A DNA stretch of 64,000 bases from Fictibacillus norfolkensis (GCF_014836645.1 NZ_JACSQM010000007.1:1-64000); one strand, 5' to 3'; shown: positions 42,368-51,725, counted from the first letter of the stretch. The notes: generated by a model from the sequence alone, not told the origin. Made by a program: numbers and translations.

Positions 42368-42850
42368 ATGGAACAAACACAAGATAAATCAACAATGGTC
42401 GTATTTAGTGGTGACCTTGATAAAGCGATGGCAAGTTTTATTATCGCTACAGGAGCAGCAGCAATGGGGAAACAAGTAACGATGTTTTTCACATTCTGGG
42501 GATTAAACATCTTAAGAAAAGAAGAATACGTGAATGTGAAGAAAACATTCATGGATAAGATGTTTGCAAAAATGATGCCACAAGGACCCGAAAAATTAGG
42601 TATTTCTAAAATGAACTACGGTGGTTTAGGCGCGAAGATGATGAAATATACGATGAAGAAGAAAAACATCGTAACGCTGAAAGAATTAATTGAAATGGCT
42701 CAAGACTTAGATGTTAAGATGGTGGCTTGTACAATGTCAATGGATGTCATGGGTATTACGAAAGAGGAGCTTATCGATGGACTTGATTATGCTGGTGTTG
42801 CTTCATACCTAGCTGATGCAGATGAGTCTAAGATCAACTTATTTATTTAA
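42368..42850 (+). CDS. DsrE/DsrF-like (DsrE2) protein
   Basis: A 160 aa protein of the DsrE/F/H superfamily. TMVVFSGDLDKAMASFIIAT opens the Rossmann-like fold, and FFTFWGLNILRK is a hallmark of the DsrE2 branch. A cysteine in KMVACTMSMDVMG is the likely sulfur-bearing residue. It accompanies TusA and rhodanese genes in many sulfur-metabolism clusters and acts in sulfur relay. GAAGGAG precedes ATG, just after operator 5. Confidence 0.9.
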   Translation: MEQTQDKSTMVVFSGDLDKAMASFIIATGAAAMGKQVTMFFTFWGLNILRKEEYVNVKKTFMDKMFAKMMPQGPEKLGISKMNYGGLGAKMMKYTMKKKNIVTLKELIEMAQDLDVKMVACTMSMDVMGITKEELIDGLDYAGVASYLADADESKINLFI

Positions 42851-42878
42851 GAAACATTAGTTTTAGGGAGGTGAAGTC

Positions 42879-43658
42879 ATGGAATTAGGATTCATAATTA
42901 CAATCTTTCTAATAGGCTTTATAGGTTCTTTTATATCCGGAATGGTAGGTATCGGCGGCTCCATCATCAAGTATCCAATGCTTCTCTATATTCCAGCGAT
43001 GCTCGGCTTCACAGCATATTCTGCTCATGAGGTATCAGGGATCAGTGCGGTTCAAGTATTCTTTGCAACGATAGGTGGCGTTTGGGCTTATCGTAAAGGC
43101 GGTTATCTGAACAAGACATTGATCATATATATGGGTAGTGCCATCCTAGTAGGAAGTTTCATTGGCGGATTTGGTTCAGAAGCCATGTCTGAAGGGCAAA
43201 TTAATATTGTTTATGCTGTATTAGCTACATTGGCTGCTATCATGATGTTGATTCCTAAAAAAGGGATCGATGACATTCCGTTAGATCAAGTTAAGTTTAA
43301 TAAATGGCTTGCTGCAGTTCTAGCATTTATTGTAGGTATTGCAGCAGGGATAGTTGGGGCAGCAGGTGCATTTATTCTTGTACCGATCATGTTAGTCGTC
43401 CTAAAGATACCAACGCGAATGACGATTGCTACATCACTTGCCATTACGTTCATTTCATCAATCGGTGCTACTGTTGGTAAGATTACGACAGGTCAAGTTT
43501 TACTATGGCCGGCGGTAATCATGGTAGTTGCAAGCCTGATCGCGTCTCCACTTGGAGCGCTGTTAGGTAAAAAAGTAAATACAAAAATTCTTCAATTTAT
43601 CTTAGCAGCACTTATTATCGCTACGTCGATTAAGATCTGGTTAGATATTTTAGGATAG
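42879..43658 (+). CDS. TauE/SafE family sulfur-anion exporter
   Basis: A 259 aa membrane protein with about eight helices and the duplicated TauE/SafE signature ([16 protein letters not shown] near the start, [16 protein letters not shown] in the second half). It is the last gene of the operon and probably exports sulfite or a similar anion produced by the dioxygenase. GGGAGGTG precedes ATG. A strong terminator follows. Confidence 0.92.
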   Translation: MELGFIITIFLIGFIGSFISGMVGIGGSIIKYPMLLYIPAMLGFTAYSAHEVSGISAVQVFFATIGGVWAYRKGGYLNKTLIIYMGSAILVGSFIGGFGSEAMSEGQINIVYAVLATLAAIMMLIPKKGIDDIPLDQVKFNKWLAAVLAFIVGIAAGIVGAAGAFILVPIMLVVLKIPTRMTIATSLAITFISSIGATVGKITTGQVLLWPAVIMVVASLIASPLGALLGKKVNTKILQFILAALIIATSIKIWLDILG

Positions 43659-43663
43659 AAAAG

Positions 43664-43694
43664 TAAATCCGTCGCTTGCTAGACGGATTTTTTT
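43664..43694 (+). terminator. Terminator of the sulfur operon
   Basis: AAATCCGTC and GACGGATTT, followed by a T run. Confidence 0.85.
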
Positions 43695-43754
43695 CTATAT
43701 CTTTATGTAATCTTAATGTTCGAAGTGTGTAATGCACTTAGAGGTGATGGCGTC

Positions 43755-44423
43755 ATGGAGATGATTCAAGTTGGCAGTATGCCTGTTTCTATAGGAACGG
43801 TTTCTTTCTTTTTAACTTTAGGAAGTGCGTTACTCGTTCTACGAATGATTAACTATATAATGCAGAGTGAAAAAGATAAAGCAGCTTTTGAATGGCTGTT
43901 CTCTGGAATATTTCATTCTATATGGATTTGGAAATTTAGTCCCATCCTTTTTCAACCTTTAGAATCCTTTAAACATCCGTTTACACTTTTATATTTTTCG
44001 GGAGGTACAAAGGGGATTCTTTTAGCGTGTGTATTTTTTGTTGGCTATAGCACTAGAAAGATTTTAAAACAACCTGAACTTATCTCACCTTTTTTCTCTC
44101 AAATCGTTCTCATGTGGATGACGGGAAGTGGCTTGTATTTTATGTGGAAAAATGTGGTAGGTCTCAGTAGTAATGGAGCGGAAGTGCTTTTGTTTTTATT
44201 TCTTGCATCGTTAGGGTGGCAGCTATACACGAGAGGGAATTTGTTGATTGTGGGTGCTATGTATAGTTTTTTAGCAGTTATTGTCGCAATTTTATATGGT
44301 TATTCTTCTACACTATATATCATGGGTTTTATTATTTGTGTCATGATTTATCTTTTGTCTTTATCAAATCTTAATAAACGTGGTTCAAAATGGTTTCAGG
44401 AGGTGATGAAATGGAGAATGTAA
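43755..44423 (+). CDS. Polytopic membrane protein, hypothetical
   Basis: A 222 aa protein with six or so hydrophobic segments and no recognised family. GAGGTGATG lies just before ATG 43755; an in-frame ATG at 43716 lacks a site. Its last 13 bases overlap the start of the ccdA-like gene, so the two are coupled. Context suggests a membrane partner of thiol-disulfide exchange (CcdA plus TlpA-like), but the sequence has no conserved cysteine pair of a DsbB kind. Confidence 0.6.
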   Translation: MEMIQVGSMPVSIGTVSFFLTLGSALLVLRMINYIMQSEKDKAAFEWLFSGIFHSIWIWKFSPILFQPLESFKHPFTLLYFSGGTKGILLACVFFVGYSTRKILKQPELISPFFSQIVLMWMTGSGLYFMWKNVVGLSSNGAEVLLFLFLASLGWQLYTRGNLLIVGAMYSFLAVIVAILYGYSSTLYIMGFIICVMIYLLSLSNLNKRGSKWFQEVMKWRM

Positions 44424-45124
44424 CGGTGATTTTTGCCTTAACGGCCGGGGTACTATCATTTTTTTCTCCGTGTATTTTTCCGTTGATTCCAGCTTATACA
44501 GCACATCTGACGGGTGGGACGATTAATGGAGGAAAAGTGCTAGTTGATAAGCAGACTGTTATGATTCGTTCGGTTTTTTTCATTCTTGGGTTCAGCGTAA
44601 TCTTTGTTCTTATGGGAGCATCTGCAAGTTGGATCGGACAGTTGTTTACTCAATATCGAGAAACGGTTGAAAGAGTAAGCGGATTACTGATTATCATTTT
44701 TGGATTGCAGATGTTAGGTTGGCTGCAACTGAACTTTTTAATGAAGACAAAAAGTTTTCAATCAGCTTCAAAGCGGAGTGCGAATTGGTTTAGCTCTTTC
44801 TTAATCGGCTTAGCATTTGGTTCTGGATGGACGCCATGTGTTGGATTGGCGTTATCATCAATTCTATTGATGGCAGGCTCTACGGAAACCGTATATTCTG
44901 GAATGTTGATGCTCTGGGTCTACTCAATTGGTCTGGGTATTCCATTCTTGATCATTTCATTTACACTTACATATTCATTTAAGACGGTTAAATCGATCAG
45001 CAGATTGTTACCTAAGCTTTCAAAAATCAATGGTGCGATTTTAGTAGGGATGGGAACTCTGTTATTTACCGGAAAGATGCAGATAATTAGTTCATGGTTA
45101 TCAAGCTGGTCATGGGCACCGTAA
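44411..45124 (+). CDS. ccdA: CcdA-family thiol-disulfide transporter
   Basis: A 237 aa membrane protein with six helices of the DsbD/CcdA family. The first reactive cysteine is in FFSPCIFPLIPAY and the second in SGWTPCVGLALS, both Pro-Cys or Cys-Pro contexts as expected. It carries reducing equivalents from cytoplasmic thioredoxin to extracytoplasmic partners, here most likely the TlpA-like protein encoded next. AGGAGGTGATG precedes ATG 44411. The gene symbol reflects family rather than proven orthology. Confidence 0.9.
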   Translation: MENVTVIFALTAGVLSFFSPCIFPLIPAYTAHLTGGTINGGKVLVDKQTVMIRSVFFILGFSVIFVLMGASASWIGQLFTQYRETVERVSGLLIIIFGLQMLGWLQLNFLMKTKSFQSASKRSANWFSSFLIGLAFGSGWTPCVGLALSSILLMAGSTETVYSGMLMLWVYSIGLGIPFLIISFTLTYSFKTVKSISRLLPKLSKINGAILVGMGTLLFTGKMQIISSWLSSWSWAP

Positions 45125-45139
45125 GGGAGGAGAATACAC

Positions 45140-45751
45140 ATGTTTAAGAAGAATATGTTTGCTATTATCGTTATTTTAGCTTTGGCCGGTTACACATTTT
45201 ATGATCTACAATTAAAAGAAGATAAAAAAGAAGCAGAAGCATTGAAAACAGAACAAAAAAGCAAAACTTCGGAACCAACTGATGAAGAGGTGCAATCAAA
45301 CGTTCCATCAGGTGAAACAGGTGTAAAAGAAGGAGATCTGGCTCCTGAACTTACTCTAAATACGCTTGATGGGAAAGAGGTCAAGCTCTCTGATTATAAA
45401 GGGAAAAAAGTTGTGCTGAACTTATGGGCAAGCTGGTGCCCTCCATGTAAGGCAGAAATGCCACACATGCAAACGTACTATGAAAAGAACAAGGACGAGG
45501 AGAACGTTGAAATATTAGCTGTAAATTTAACAACGATGGAAAGAGACCAATCAAAAATCAAAACATTTGTGGATGATTATGGATTAACATTTCCTATTCC
45601 ACTTGATGAATCAGGAGATATCGGTGTAACGTTTGAGGGGTTCTCCATTCCAACAACCTATATGATAGATACAAAAGGCGTGATCCAGAAAAGAATTGTC
45701 GGCCCCATGAACGAGGAATTTTTATCTGATATGGTTACACGTTTAAAATAG
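45140..45751 (+). CDS. Membrane-anchored TlpA/ResA-like thioredoxin
   Basis: A 203 aa protein with an N-terminal anchor helix (MFAIIVILALAGYTFY), a charged linker (about 25-65), and a thioredoxin-fold domain with the active site ASWCPPCKAEMP and cis-Pro region FSIPTTYMID. ResA and StoA reduce extracytoplasmic disulfides in cytochrome c maturation and spore cortex formation. This one sits 16 bp after the CcdA gene, its likely electron donor. The exact substrate is unknown. Confidence 0.92.
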   Translation: MFKKNMFAIIVILALAGYTFYDLQLKEDKKEAEALKTEQKSKTSEPTDEEVQSNVPSGETGVKEGDLAPELTLNTLDGKEVKLSDYKGKKVVLNLWASWCPPCKAEMPHMQTYYEKNKDEENVEILAVNLTTMERDQSKIKTFVDDYGLTFPIPLDESGDIGVTFEGFSIPTTYMIDTKGVIQKRIVGPMNEEFLSDMVTRLK

Positions 45752-45765
45752 AGGGTGTTTTCGAT

Positions 45766-46455
45766 ATGGAATTAAAAGGGAAATCAATCATGATTGTAGA
45801 GGATGATCACAATATCCGCAACCTCATAAAGGTTTACCTTGAAAACTCTGGTTATGAAACTTATGAGGCGAGTGATGGGAAGGAAGCAATGGACACATTT
45901 CTAAAAGTGGATCCTTGCTTTTTAGTCGTTGATTTAATGCTGCCTTCTGTAAGTGGAGAAGAATTAACCCAATGGATTAGGAAAGAACAGAAAAGTGAAA
46001 TTCCTATTATTATGGTCACAGCTAAAACAGCTGAAGCTGATCGGATTAGCGGACTTAAAGCGGGGGCAGACGATTATGTGACCAAGCCATTCAGCCCCGC
46101 AGAACTTGTTGCGAGAGTTGAAGCTGTCTTGAGAAGAACGGCGCATCGATGTAACAAGATTTCCTATAACGGTCTTACTCTAAAACCCTTTAAACGCGAG
46201 GCTAGTTATGACGGAAGCAAGCTTTCTTTAACACCAAACGAATTTCTCCTTTTATCTATGTTTATGCGTCACTCAAACCAAGTTTTAACACGAGAACAGC
46301 TTTTGGATGAACTTTATCCATTACAGGAGAAAGTTGTTGTTGATCGGACGATTGATGTTCATATCGCAAATTTACGAGAGAAATTACGAAAAAAGTCAGG
46401 CAAAACTTTTATACGGACAGTAAGAGGAATGGGGTACAAATTTGAGGCGTTATAA
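45766..46455 (+). CDS. OmpR-family response regulator
   Basis: A 229 aa regulator. The receiver domain has acidic pocket EDD, phospho-acceptor Asp in FLVVDLMLPS, Thr in MVTAKTAEAD and Lys in YVTKPFSP. The C-terminal winged helix has LLLSMFMRHSNQVLTREQLL and RTVRGMGYKFE. It lies 15 bp after the TlpA-like gene and overlaps the kinase gene by 14 bp. It may control the thiol-redox genes in front of it; the target is not shown. Confidence 0.93.
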   Translation: MELKGKSIMIVEDDHNIRNLIKVYLENSGYETYEASDGKEAMDTFLKVDPCFLVVDLMLPSVSGEELTQWIRKEQKSEIPIIMVTAKTAEADRISGLKAGADDYVTKPFSPAELVARVEAVLRRTAHRCNKISYNGLTLKPFKREASYDGSKLSLTPNEFLLLSMFMRHSNQVLTREQLLDELYPLQEKVVVDRTIDVHIANLREKLRKKSGKTFIRTVRGMGYKFEAL

Positions 46456-47488
46456 ATCCGATCAAATGAGTCTATTCTTTAAACTCGCACTTGTAAACGC
46501 ATTGGCTCTTTGCATAGTAGTTTTCTGGTCAGGATCTACTATAACAGATTACGCTTGTTTGCTTGTGAATGATTATGGAATGAATGGACTCGAATTAAAT
46601 CGTGAATTACACGTTTGCTTTTTACAGATCAGCGTTATTGCTTTTTTTCTCGTTTTCCTTTTGCATCTGTTTTTATTAAAACGTTTGATACAGCCTTTAA
46701 AGCAACTAACTGAGTATGCTGCTTTAATCAAGAAAGGAAGATATCCAAAACCTCTAAAAGTCGCAAGCAATGACGAGTTAGGCAAGTTGTCAGAGGCATT
46801 CAATAATATGGCTCAAGCACTAAAAAATAATGATAAAAAAAGAGATGAGATGTTAAAAGATATCTCTCATGAATTAAGGACGCCTCTTACAAATTTAACG
46901 GGCTATTTAGAGGGGTTTCAAGCCGGAATCATTCAACCGACGCCTGCTCTTTATGGATTATTACTAGAAGAAACAAGACGGATGACTCGTATGGCAGAAC
47001 AGATTAATCAGTTAGATGGTTGGACAAACTTTCACCAAACATTTGGAACGGTACCTGTAAAAAGTATAATAAGAGAAACGATTGATAGCTTCGAATTTAC
47101 ATTCAAAGAAAAAAGCATTGCCGTTGAATCAAACATTATTGAAGGGAATATCTATGCAAGCGAAGATGCCCTAAAACAAGTAATGTCCATCCTGTTGGAA
47201 AATGTATGTTTTTATGATGTAGGTGGCAGGGTAATGATAACTGGTGAGCAAATAGGAAACATATACCGTATCAACATGCTTAACAACGGGCGGTACATTG
47301 ATCCTGATTATTCCGAGAGGGTGTTCCACAGGTTCTATCGTTCAGATTCATCAAGAACGTTGAAGACGAGAGGATCTGGATTGGGCTTATCGATTGCACA
47401 TGAAATCATCTTGATGCTAAATGGAAGAATCGGGCTAGATACTGATGGATACGATCATTGCTTTTGGATTGAACTCCCACTATCTTAG
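46442..47488 (+). CDS. Sensor histidine kinase
   Basis: A 348 aa membrane kinase. Two transmembrane helices (about 13-33 and 58-80) flank a very short external loop of about 25 residues with cysteines (YACLLVND and LHVCFLQ), then HAMP, H-box DISHELRTPLTNL, and an ATP-binding domain (GSGLGLSIAHEI). N-box and G1 motifs look divergent (LLENVCFYDVGG). The short sensor loop suggests sensing in or near the membrane. Start TTG 46442 overlaps the regulator; ATG 46466 is an alternative. Confidence 0.9.
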   Translation: MRRYKSDQMSLFFKLALVNALALCIVVFWSGSTITDYACLLVNDYGMNGLELNRELHVCFLQISVIAFFLVFLLHLFLLKRLIQPLKQLTEYAALIKKGRYPKPLKVASNDELGKLSEAFNNMAQALKNNDKKRDEMLKDISHELRTPLTNLTGYLEGFQAGIIQPTPALYGLLLEETRRMTRMAEQINQLDGWTNFHQTFGTVPVKSIIRETIDSFEFTFKEKSIAVESNIIEGNIYASEDALKQVMSILLENVCFYDVGGRVMITGEQIGNIYRINMLNNGRYIDPDYSERVFHRFYRSDSSRTLKTRGSGLGLSIAHEIILMLNGRIGLDTDGYDHCFWIELPLS

Positions 47489-47503
47489 AAAGAAGGTATG
47501 CTT

Positions 47504-47890
47504 ATGTTCCACTATACTGTTGAAACTGTAATGTCAATGAATGAAGCTGCACTAAAATTAGAGAGACAGTTACAAGAAGACAAGTTCGGTGTATTATGGC
47601 AGTTTGATGTTAAAGAAAAGCTTCAGGAAAAAGGATTAGACTTTACAGATGATTTCCTAATATTTGAAGTTTGTAATCCTAAGGAGGCAAAAGAGGTACT
47701 GTCACAAAACAAATTGATGGGATACTTTCTGCCTTGTAAGATGGTTCTCTACACAGATGAAAACAAAACGAAGATCGGCATGCCAAAGCCCACTGAATTT
47801 GTTAAGCTGCTAAACGACGAAACACTTGAACAAAAAGCGCAAGAAATAGAGCAGCGTTTAATCTCTTGTATGGATAGAACGGTCTCATAA
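47504..47890 (+). CDS. DUF302 family protein
   Basis: A 128 aa protein of the DUF302 family, recognisable by EAALKLERQLQEDKFGVLWQ, FEVCNPKEAKEVLSQN and FLPCKMVLYTDENKTKIGMP. The family often occurs beside sulfur-oxidation and metal-stress genes. Its biochemical role is unproven; ligand or haem binding has been suggested. ATG 47504 is preferred over 47498 because AAGAAGGT needs a few bases of spacing. Last gene of the thiol/two-component cluster, followed by a terminator. Confidence 0.88.
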   Translation: MFHYTVETVMSMNEAALKLERQLQEDKFGVLWQFDVKEKLQEKGLDFTDDFLIFEVCNPKEAKEVLSQNKLMGYFLPCKMVLYTDENKTKIGMPKPTEFVKLLNDETLEQKAQEIEQRLISCMDRTVS

Positions 47891-47892
47891 AA

Positions 47893-47921
47893 AGAAGCCT
47901 GATGAAGGGCTTCTTTTTTGT
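47893..47921 (+). terminator. Terminator
   Basis: AAGAAGCC and GGCTTCTT followed by a T run. Confidence 0.85.
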
Positions 47922-47963
47922 TTGGTAGGTTTGTAGAAGAAAGGGTTTGCAAGGAAAATTAAC

Positions 47964-48551
47964 TTATATGCTTCTATAGAAATTGATCGACCGGATCAGT
48001 GTCATCGTCATTGTTGCGAACCCAACGGAAAGGATCGTTACGAGCGAGTAGAAGAGAATACCTTCTCCCATTACATACAGGCCAGCGATGATTACTGCAG
48101 CATCGATCAAGAAGATAACCATCCCAACATTAATGGAAAACCATCTGGAAAGGAAAAGAGCGATCAGGTCTGTCCCACCTGTACTCGTTTCATGACGCAG
48201 CATCCAACCGATCCCTGTTCCGATGAACAGCCCTCCGATCACAGAACCTTCCATAACAGAAACTGAAAACACACCTCTTAGAGGAGATAACAAATCAATA
48301 ATCAATGACGATACGAGTAAGCCATGAATGCTGTTTATGAAATATAGACGCTCTAGTTTCCAAGCTATTAAATAGATAGGAATGCTCAGGATAATGATTG
48401 TAAGACCGATTTTATAACCCCACACATATTTTACGAGAAGACTAATGCCGATCATTCCTCCGTCGAGAAGATGAAAGGGAACGATGAAACCATTAATGCC
48501 TATGCCAAGTAACACGCTTCCTAAGAAAATCGCTATCGTCCGTTCAAACAT
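47964..48551 (-). CDS. YitT/YczE-type membrane protein
   Basis: A 195 aa polytopic protein of the YitT-like family (LGSVLLGIGINGFIVPFHLL, MIGISLLVKYVWG, TSTGGTDLIALFLSR). Five or six helices are predicted, and it lacks the C-terminal DUF2179 domain that many relatives have. ATG 48551 is chosen because ACAGGA leaves nine bases before it. Substrate unknown. It is read toward the DUF302 gene and is probably monocistronic. Confidence 0.8.
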   Translation of the reverse strand: MFERTIAIFLGSVLLGIGINGFIVPFHLLDGGMIGISLLVKYVWGYKIGLTIIILSIPIYLIAWKLERLYFINSIHGLLVSSLIIDLLSPLRGVFSVSVMEGSVIGGLFIGTGIGWMLRHETSTGGTDLIALFLSRWFSINVGMVIFLIDAAVIIAGLYVMGEGILFYSLVTILSVGFATMTMTLIRSINFYRSI

Positions 48552-48711
48552 GGCATTCATTCCTGTCTAAGATTATTTCTACATAATATGCTTGGTTGTA
48601 CAAGAATAGTCATCTGCACAGGGTGTTTGTCCGTGTCTCTTTTCTATTTTGTGCATGTAATAGTATAGAAAGCCCCTTGCTTGCAGTGCAAAATAGGGAA
48701 GGTGATTGGTG

Positions 48712-48909
48712 TTGAAGAACTTCAGAAGAGAAGCAAAGTGTCTTTTGGAGAGGCAGGTTGTGGTGGATACAACAAATCATTCTTACGAAGGCAGACTTAG
48801 AGCAGTTGAAAGAGATTATATTACGCTATGTGTCATGAGCGATAGCCATAACTATTGGGATCAAATCATTATTCGTATTGAAGAGATTGTTGCGATATCT
48901 ACCATTTGA
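48712..48909 (+). CDS. Small hypothetical protein, possibly Sm-like fold
   Basis: A 65 aa protein with alternating beta-strand pattern (RQVVVDTTNHSYEGRLRAVE, DYITLCVM, IIRIEEIVAIS). This is reminiscent of Sm/LSm-like barrels such as the DUF2642 family of bacilli, though this is inferred from pattern only. The start is set at TTG 48712 by GGGAAGGTGAT. It shares a bidirectional terminator with arsI. Confidence 0.6.
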   Translation: MKNFRREAKCLLERQVVVDTTNHSYEGRLRAVERDYITLCVMSDSHNYWDQIIIRIEEIVAISTI

Positions 48910-48916
48910 TCATAAA

Positions 48917-48957
48917 AAAAAATCCCTCGCACCTAAAATTGTGCAGAGGGATTTTTT
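48917..48957. terminator. Bidirectional terminator
   Basis: AATCCCTCGCAC and GTGCAGAGGGATT form the stem with A and T runs on either side, between convergent genes. Confidence 0.85.
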
Positions 48958-48959
48958 GT

Positions 48960-49424
48960 TTATTTTTTTGTGAAACCTAGTGTGATCGGTTGAGGTTGCT
49001 GAGGGGGTGCACAGCATAAAGATAGATCTCGTGCATCACCGGCGGATTCGAATTCAGAGTCTTCCTTCGTATAGAAAATCTCCCAAGCGTTGCCGTCGGG
49101 ATCATATACCCACACTTTATCTTGAACGGCGTAACAGCAAGTTGTATCCATCTCGTCGATTAACAGCAATCCTGATTTTCTAAGTCTTTCTCCCATAGCT
49201 AGAACATCTTCCGTGTTATTAACCTGGAAACCGAGATGATTTAGGACTCCGTCTTTTGAAAAGGGACGTTCATTCAATGAAAAGTGAAGAGCGGGTTGAT
49301 CAAGCTCAAATTTCGCGTAGTTACCTTTTACTTTTGTCGGTTCCGTGCCGAAAAAGCTTGTATAGAACTCTAGAGATTTTTCTAAGTCTGAACAATTGAC
49401 TGCGACATGCATGCGTTGAATCAT
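48960..49424 (-). CDS. arsI: ArsI-type C-As lyase / CadI-like VOC protein
   Basis: A 154 aa vicinal oxygen chelate protein. The VOC metal ligands appear as His in MHVAVNCSD, His in LNHLGFQVN and Glu in NAWEIFYTKED. The vicinal cysteines that bind trivalent arsenic are in DTTCCYAV. ArsI cleaves the C-As bond of trivalent organoarsenicals. A second pair (LCCAPP) near the C-terminus is also seen in relatives. AAGGAGAG precedes ATG. It is the last gene of the leftward arsR-arsB-arsI operon, 18 bp after arsB. Confidence 0.9.
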   Translation of the reverse strand: MIQRMHVAVNCSDLEKSLEFYTSFFGTEPTKVKGNYAKFELDQPALHFSLNERPFSKDGVLNHLGFQVNNTEDVLAMGERLRKSGLLLIDEMDTTCCYAVQDKVWVYDPDGNAWEIFYTKEDSEFESAGDARDLSLCCAPPQQPQPITLGFTKK

Positions 49425-49442
49425 TATGATCTCTCCTTCTTT

Positions 49443-50744
49443 TTAAGATAGTAACAACAACCATAAGTAAAGGCCGGTAAGCGTTATGAAAAGTGTTGGG
49501 ACAGTCAAAATGATTCCGACTTTGAAATAATAGCCCCATGTGATCTTTACACCTTTTTTCGATAAAACGTGCAGCCATAATAGAGTGGCAAGTGAACCGA
49601 TCGGAGTGATCTTTGGTCCTAAGTCAGAACCAATGACATTCGCGTAGATCAATGCTTCACGAATAACTCCTGATGTTTCCGTGCCCTGTATAGCTAGTGC
49701 ATCGATCATAACCGTTGGCATGTTGTTCATAACAGAGGATAATATAGCTGCCAAGAAACCCATTCCGATTGTAGCAGCGAACAACCCTTGATCAGCGATC
49801 ACTTGAATCCAGCTGCCGAGCATATCTGTAAGTCCTGCATTACGAAGACCGTAAACGACTACATACATTCCTATTGAAAAAACAACAACAGTCCATGGTG
49901 CATCTTTGATTACTTTTTTTGTTTGAATAGCAGGACTATTACGAGCAACGATGATAAAGAAAAGAGCTGCAGCTCCTGCAATGAATGAGACAGGCACACC
50001 AATGAATTCACTCGTTAAGTACCCGATTAATAGAACAGCTAGTATGATCCATGAAAGCTTGAACATCTTCTCATCTCGAATAGCTTCTTTCGGTTGCTTG
50101 AGCTGAGAGAGATCATAGTTCTTCGGTATATCTTTTCTGAAAAAAAGGAACAAAACAAGCATACTAGCGAACAGTGAAAAGAAGTTCGGCACGATCATGC
50201 GGCTTGCGTATTCAACGAATCCGATGTTAAAGAAATCTGCAGACACGATATTTACTAAGTTTGAGACGACAAGCGGTAATGATGTAGTATCTGCAATAAA
50301 TCCACTTGCCATAATAAACGGTAATATCATGGCTTCTTTTAATTTCAATGCCCGAACTTGAGCAAGTACGATAGGAGTCAGAATTAATGCTGCGCCATCA
50401 TTCGCAAAAAATGCGGAAACTGCAGCTCCAAGCAGGATAACATAGGCAAACATTTTTTTACCGTTACCACCAGCAAGTCGCGCCATATGTAAGGCGGACC
50501 ATTCGAAGAAACCGATCTCATCTAAAATAATCGATATGAGGATGATTGCAACAAACGCTAATGTAGCATTCCAAACAATCCCGGTAACCGTCCACACATC
50601 AGCGAGTGAAACCACGCCAAGAAGAAGTGCGATGATGGCTCCAGCGGTAGCAGACCAACCGATGGAAAGTCCGCGTGGCTGCGAGATAACAAAAATAATC
50701 GTCACTAAAAATACAGCGAAGGCCATTAACGCCATGCTGTTCAT
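49443..50744 (-). CDS. arsB: Arsenite efflux permease ArsB
   Basis: A 433 aa membrane protein of the ArsB/NhaD superfamily with about twelve helices ([57 protein letters not shown] are conserved family blocks). It exports arsenite and antimonite by proton exchange. GGGGGGA precedes ATG. It lies between arsR and arsI in the leftward operon, with arsC divergent. Confidence 0.94.
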   Translation of the reverse strand: MNSMALMAFAVFLVTIIFVISQPRGLSIGWSATAGAIIALLLGVVSLADVWTVTGIVWNATLAFVAIILISIILDEIGFFEWSALHMARLAGGNGKKMFAYVILLGAAVSAFFANDGAALILTPIVLAQVRALKLKEAMILPFIMASGFIADTTSLPLVVSNLVNIVSADFFNIGFVEYASRMIVPNFFSLFASMLVLFLFFRKDIPKNYDLSQLKQPKEAIRDEKMFKLSWIILAVLLIGYLTSEFIGVPVSFIAGAAALFFIIVARNSPAIQTKKVIKDAPWTVVVFSIGMYVVVYGLRNAGLTDMLGSWIQVIADQGLFAATIGMGFLAAILSSVMNNMPTVMIDALAIQGTETSGVIREALIYANVIGSDLGPKITPIGSLATLLWLHVLSKKGVKITWGYYFKVGIILTVPTLFITLTGLYLWLLLLS

Positions 50745-50774
50745 AAAAATCCCCCCAATTTATGTAATTCTAAG

Positions 50775-51095
50775 TTAGCAACAAACTTTTCCACCTGAAG
50801 CTTTTAACTCTTCAATCTTAGCTGACATATCAGGCAGTGAATCTAAACTTGCTTTAATGAATGGATAGATTTCCCCATCAATGGAGTAGAAGATCCATTG
50901 ACTGTTACGTCGTTCTTTCACGAGTTTAGCTTGCTTTAATTTTCTTAGATGCTGTGAAATACTAGGCTGTGTCATTTTTAAGATATCAACTAACTCACAT
51001 ACACATAATTCTTCATGACGGAGTAAAGCTAATATATTCAATCGTGTTTTATCTGCCATTGCTTTATAACATTCCGTTAACTGATCAAGTTCCAT
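50775..51095 (-). CDS. arsR: Arsenical-resistance repressor ArsR
   Basis: A 106 aa ArsR/SmtB-family repressor. The sensing cysteines are in ELCVCELVDILK (the classical CVC of helix 3). The recognition helix region is TQPSISQHLRKLKQAKLV, and a C-terminal KVCC adds another pair. The start ATG 51095 follows GAGGTGA; a much longer upstream frame lacks a site and crosses the promoter. It should repress both arms of the divergent cluster through palindromes at 51116-51137 and 51168-51187. Confidence 0.94.
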   Translation of the reverse strand: MELDQLTECYKAMADKTRLNILALLRHEELCVCELVDILKMTQPSISQHLRKLKQAKLVKERRNSQWIFYSIDGEIYPFIKASLDSLPDMSAKIEELKASGGKVCC

Positions 51096-51115
51096 AATTG
51101 ACTTCACCTCATTAG

Positions 51116-51187
51116 TATATAACCATATGTTTATATAAAATGTCAAAGAATATATAAATAAATATTGATATAAGGATATACTTATAT
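51116..51187. promoter_or_regulatory. Divergent ars operators
   Basis: A near-perfect 22 bp palindrome at 51116-51137 (TATATAACC...TTTATATA) and ATATAAG-GATATA-CTTATAT at 51168-51187, between arsR and arsC. They are the size and A/T type expected for ArsR dimers. Confidence 0.6.
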
Positions 51188-51234
51188 TATGATGGTTCCG
51201 AAAGAAGTTCTTTACTACAGGAGGTTTTACAATA

Positions 51235-51636
51235 ATGGCTAAACCAATCATCTATTTCCTTTGCACAGGTAATTCTTGTCGTTCTCAGATGGCAGAAGGA
51301 TTTGGACACCACTACCTTGGTGATAAATATGACGTATACTCAGCTGGCATCGAAGCACATGGTGTGAATCCAAACGCGATCAAAGCGATGAAAGAAGTGG
51401 ATATTGACATTACGAATCAGACATCAGATGTGATCGACAAAGACATTCTAGAAAAAGCAGACTTAGTCGTAACGTTATGTGGTCATGCAAACGATGTATG
51501 TCCAGCAACACCACCTCACAAAACACGTGAACATTGGGGATTCGATGATCCAGCAGGAAAAGAGTGGAGTGAATTCCAACGCGTTCGTGACGAGATCGCA
51601 GCACGCATCAAGCGCTTTGCTGAAACAGGAGAATAA
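51235..51636 (+). CDS. arsC: Arsenate reductase (thioredoxin-coupled)
   Basis: A 133 aa enzyme of the low-molecular-weight phosphatase fold. The P-loop is [13 protein letters not shown] with the nucleophilic Cys. The redox pair lies in [16 protein letters not shown], as in the B. subtilis/S. aureus pI258 type that uses thioredoxin. It reduces arsenate to arsenite for ArsB. AGGAGG precedes ATG. It is divergent from arsR rather than at the end of its operon. Confidence 0.96.
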   Translation: MAKPIIYFLCTGNSCRSQMAEGFGHHYLGDKYDVYSAGIEAHGVNPNAIKAMKEVDIDITNQTSDVIDKDILEKADLVVTLCGHANDVCPATPPHKTREHWGFDDPAGKEWSEFQRVRDEIAARIKRFAETGE

Positions 51637-51646
51637 AGTTATACCA

Positions 51647-51681
51647 AGCTCAGGAACTTCATAGTTCCTGAGCTTTTTTAG
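51647..51681 (+). terminator. Terminator after arsC
   Basis: AAGCTCAGGAAC and GTTCCTGAGCTT form a perfect stem, followed by a T run. Confidence 0.9.
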
Positions 51682-51725
51682 TATGATTTTCTTCATTTCG
51701 CTCATGTTACTAATGAGGTGATCAT

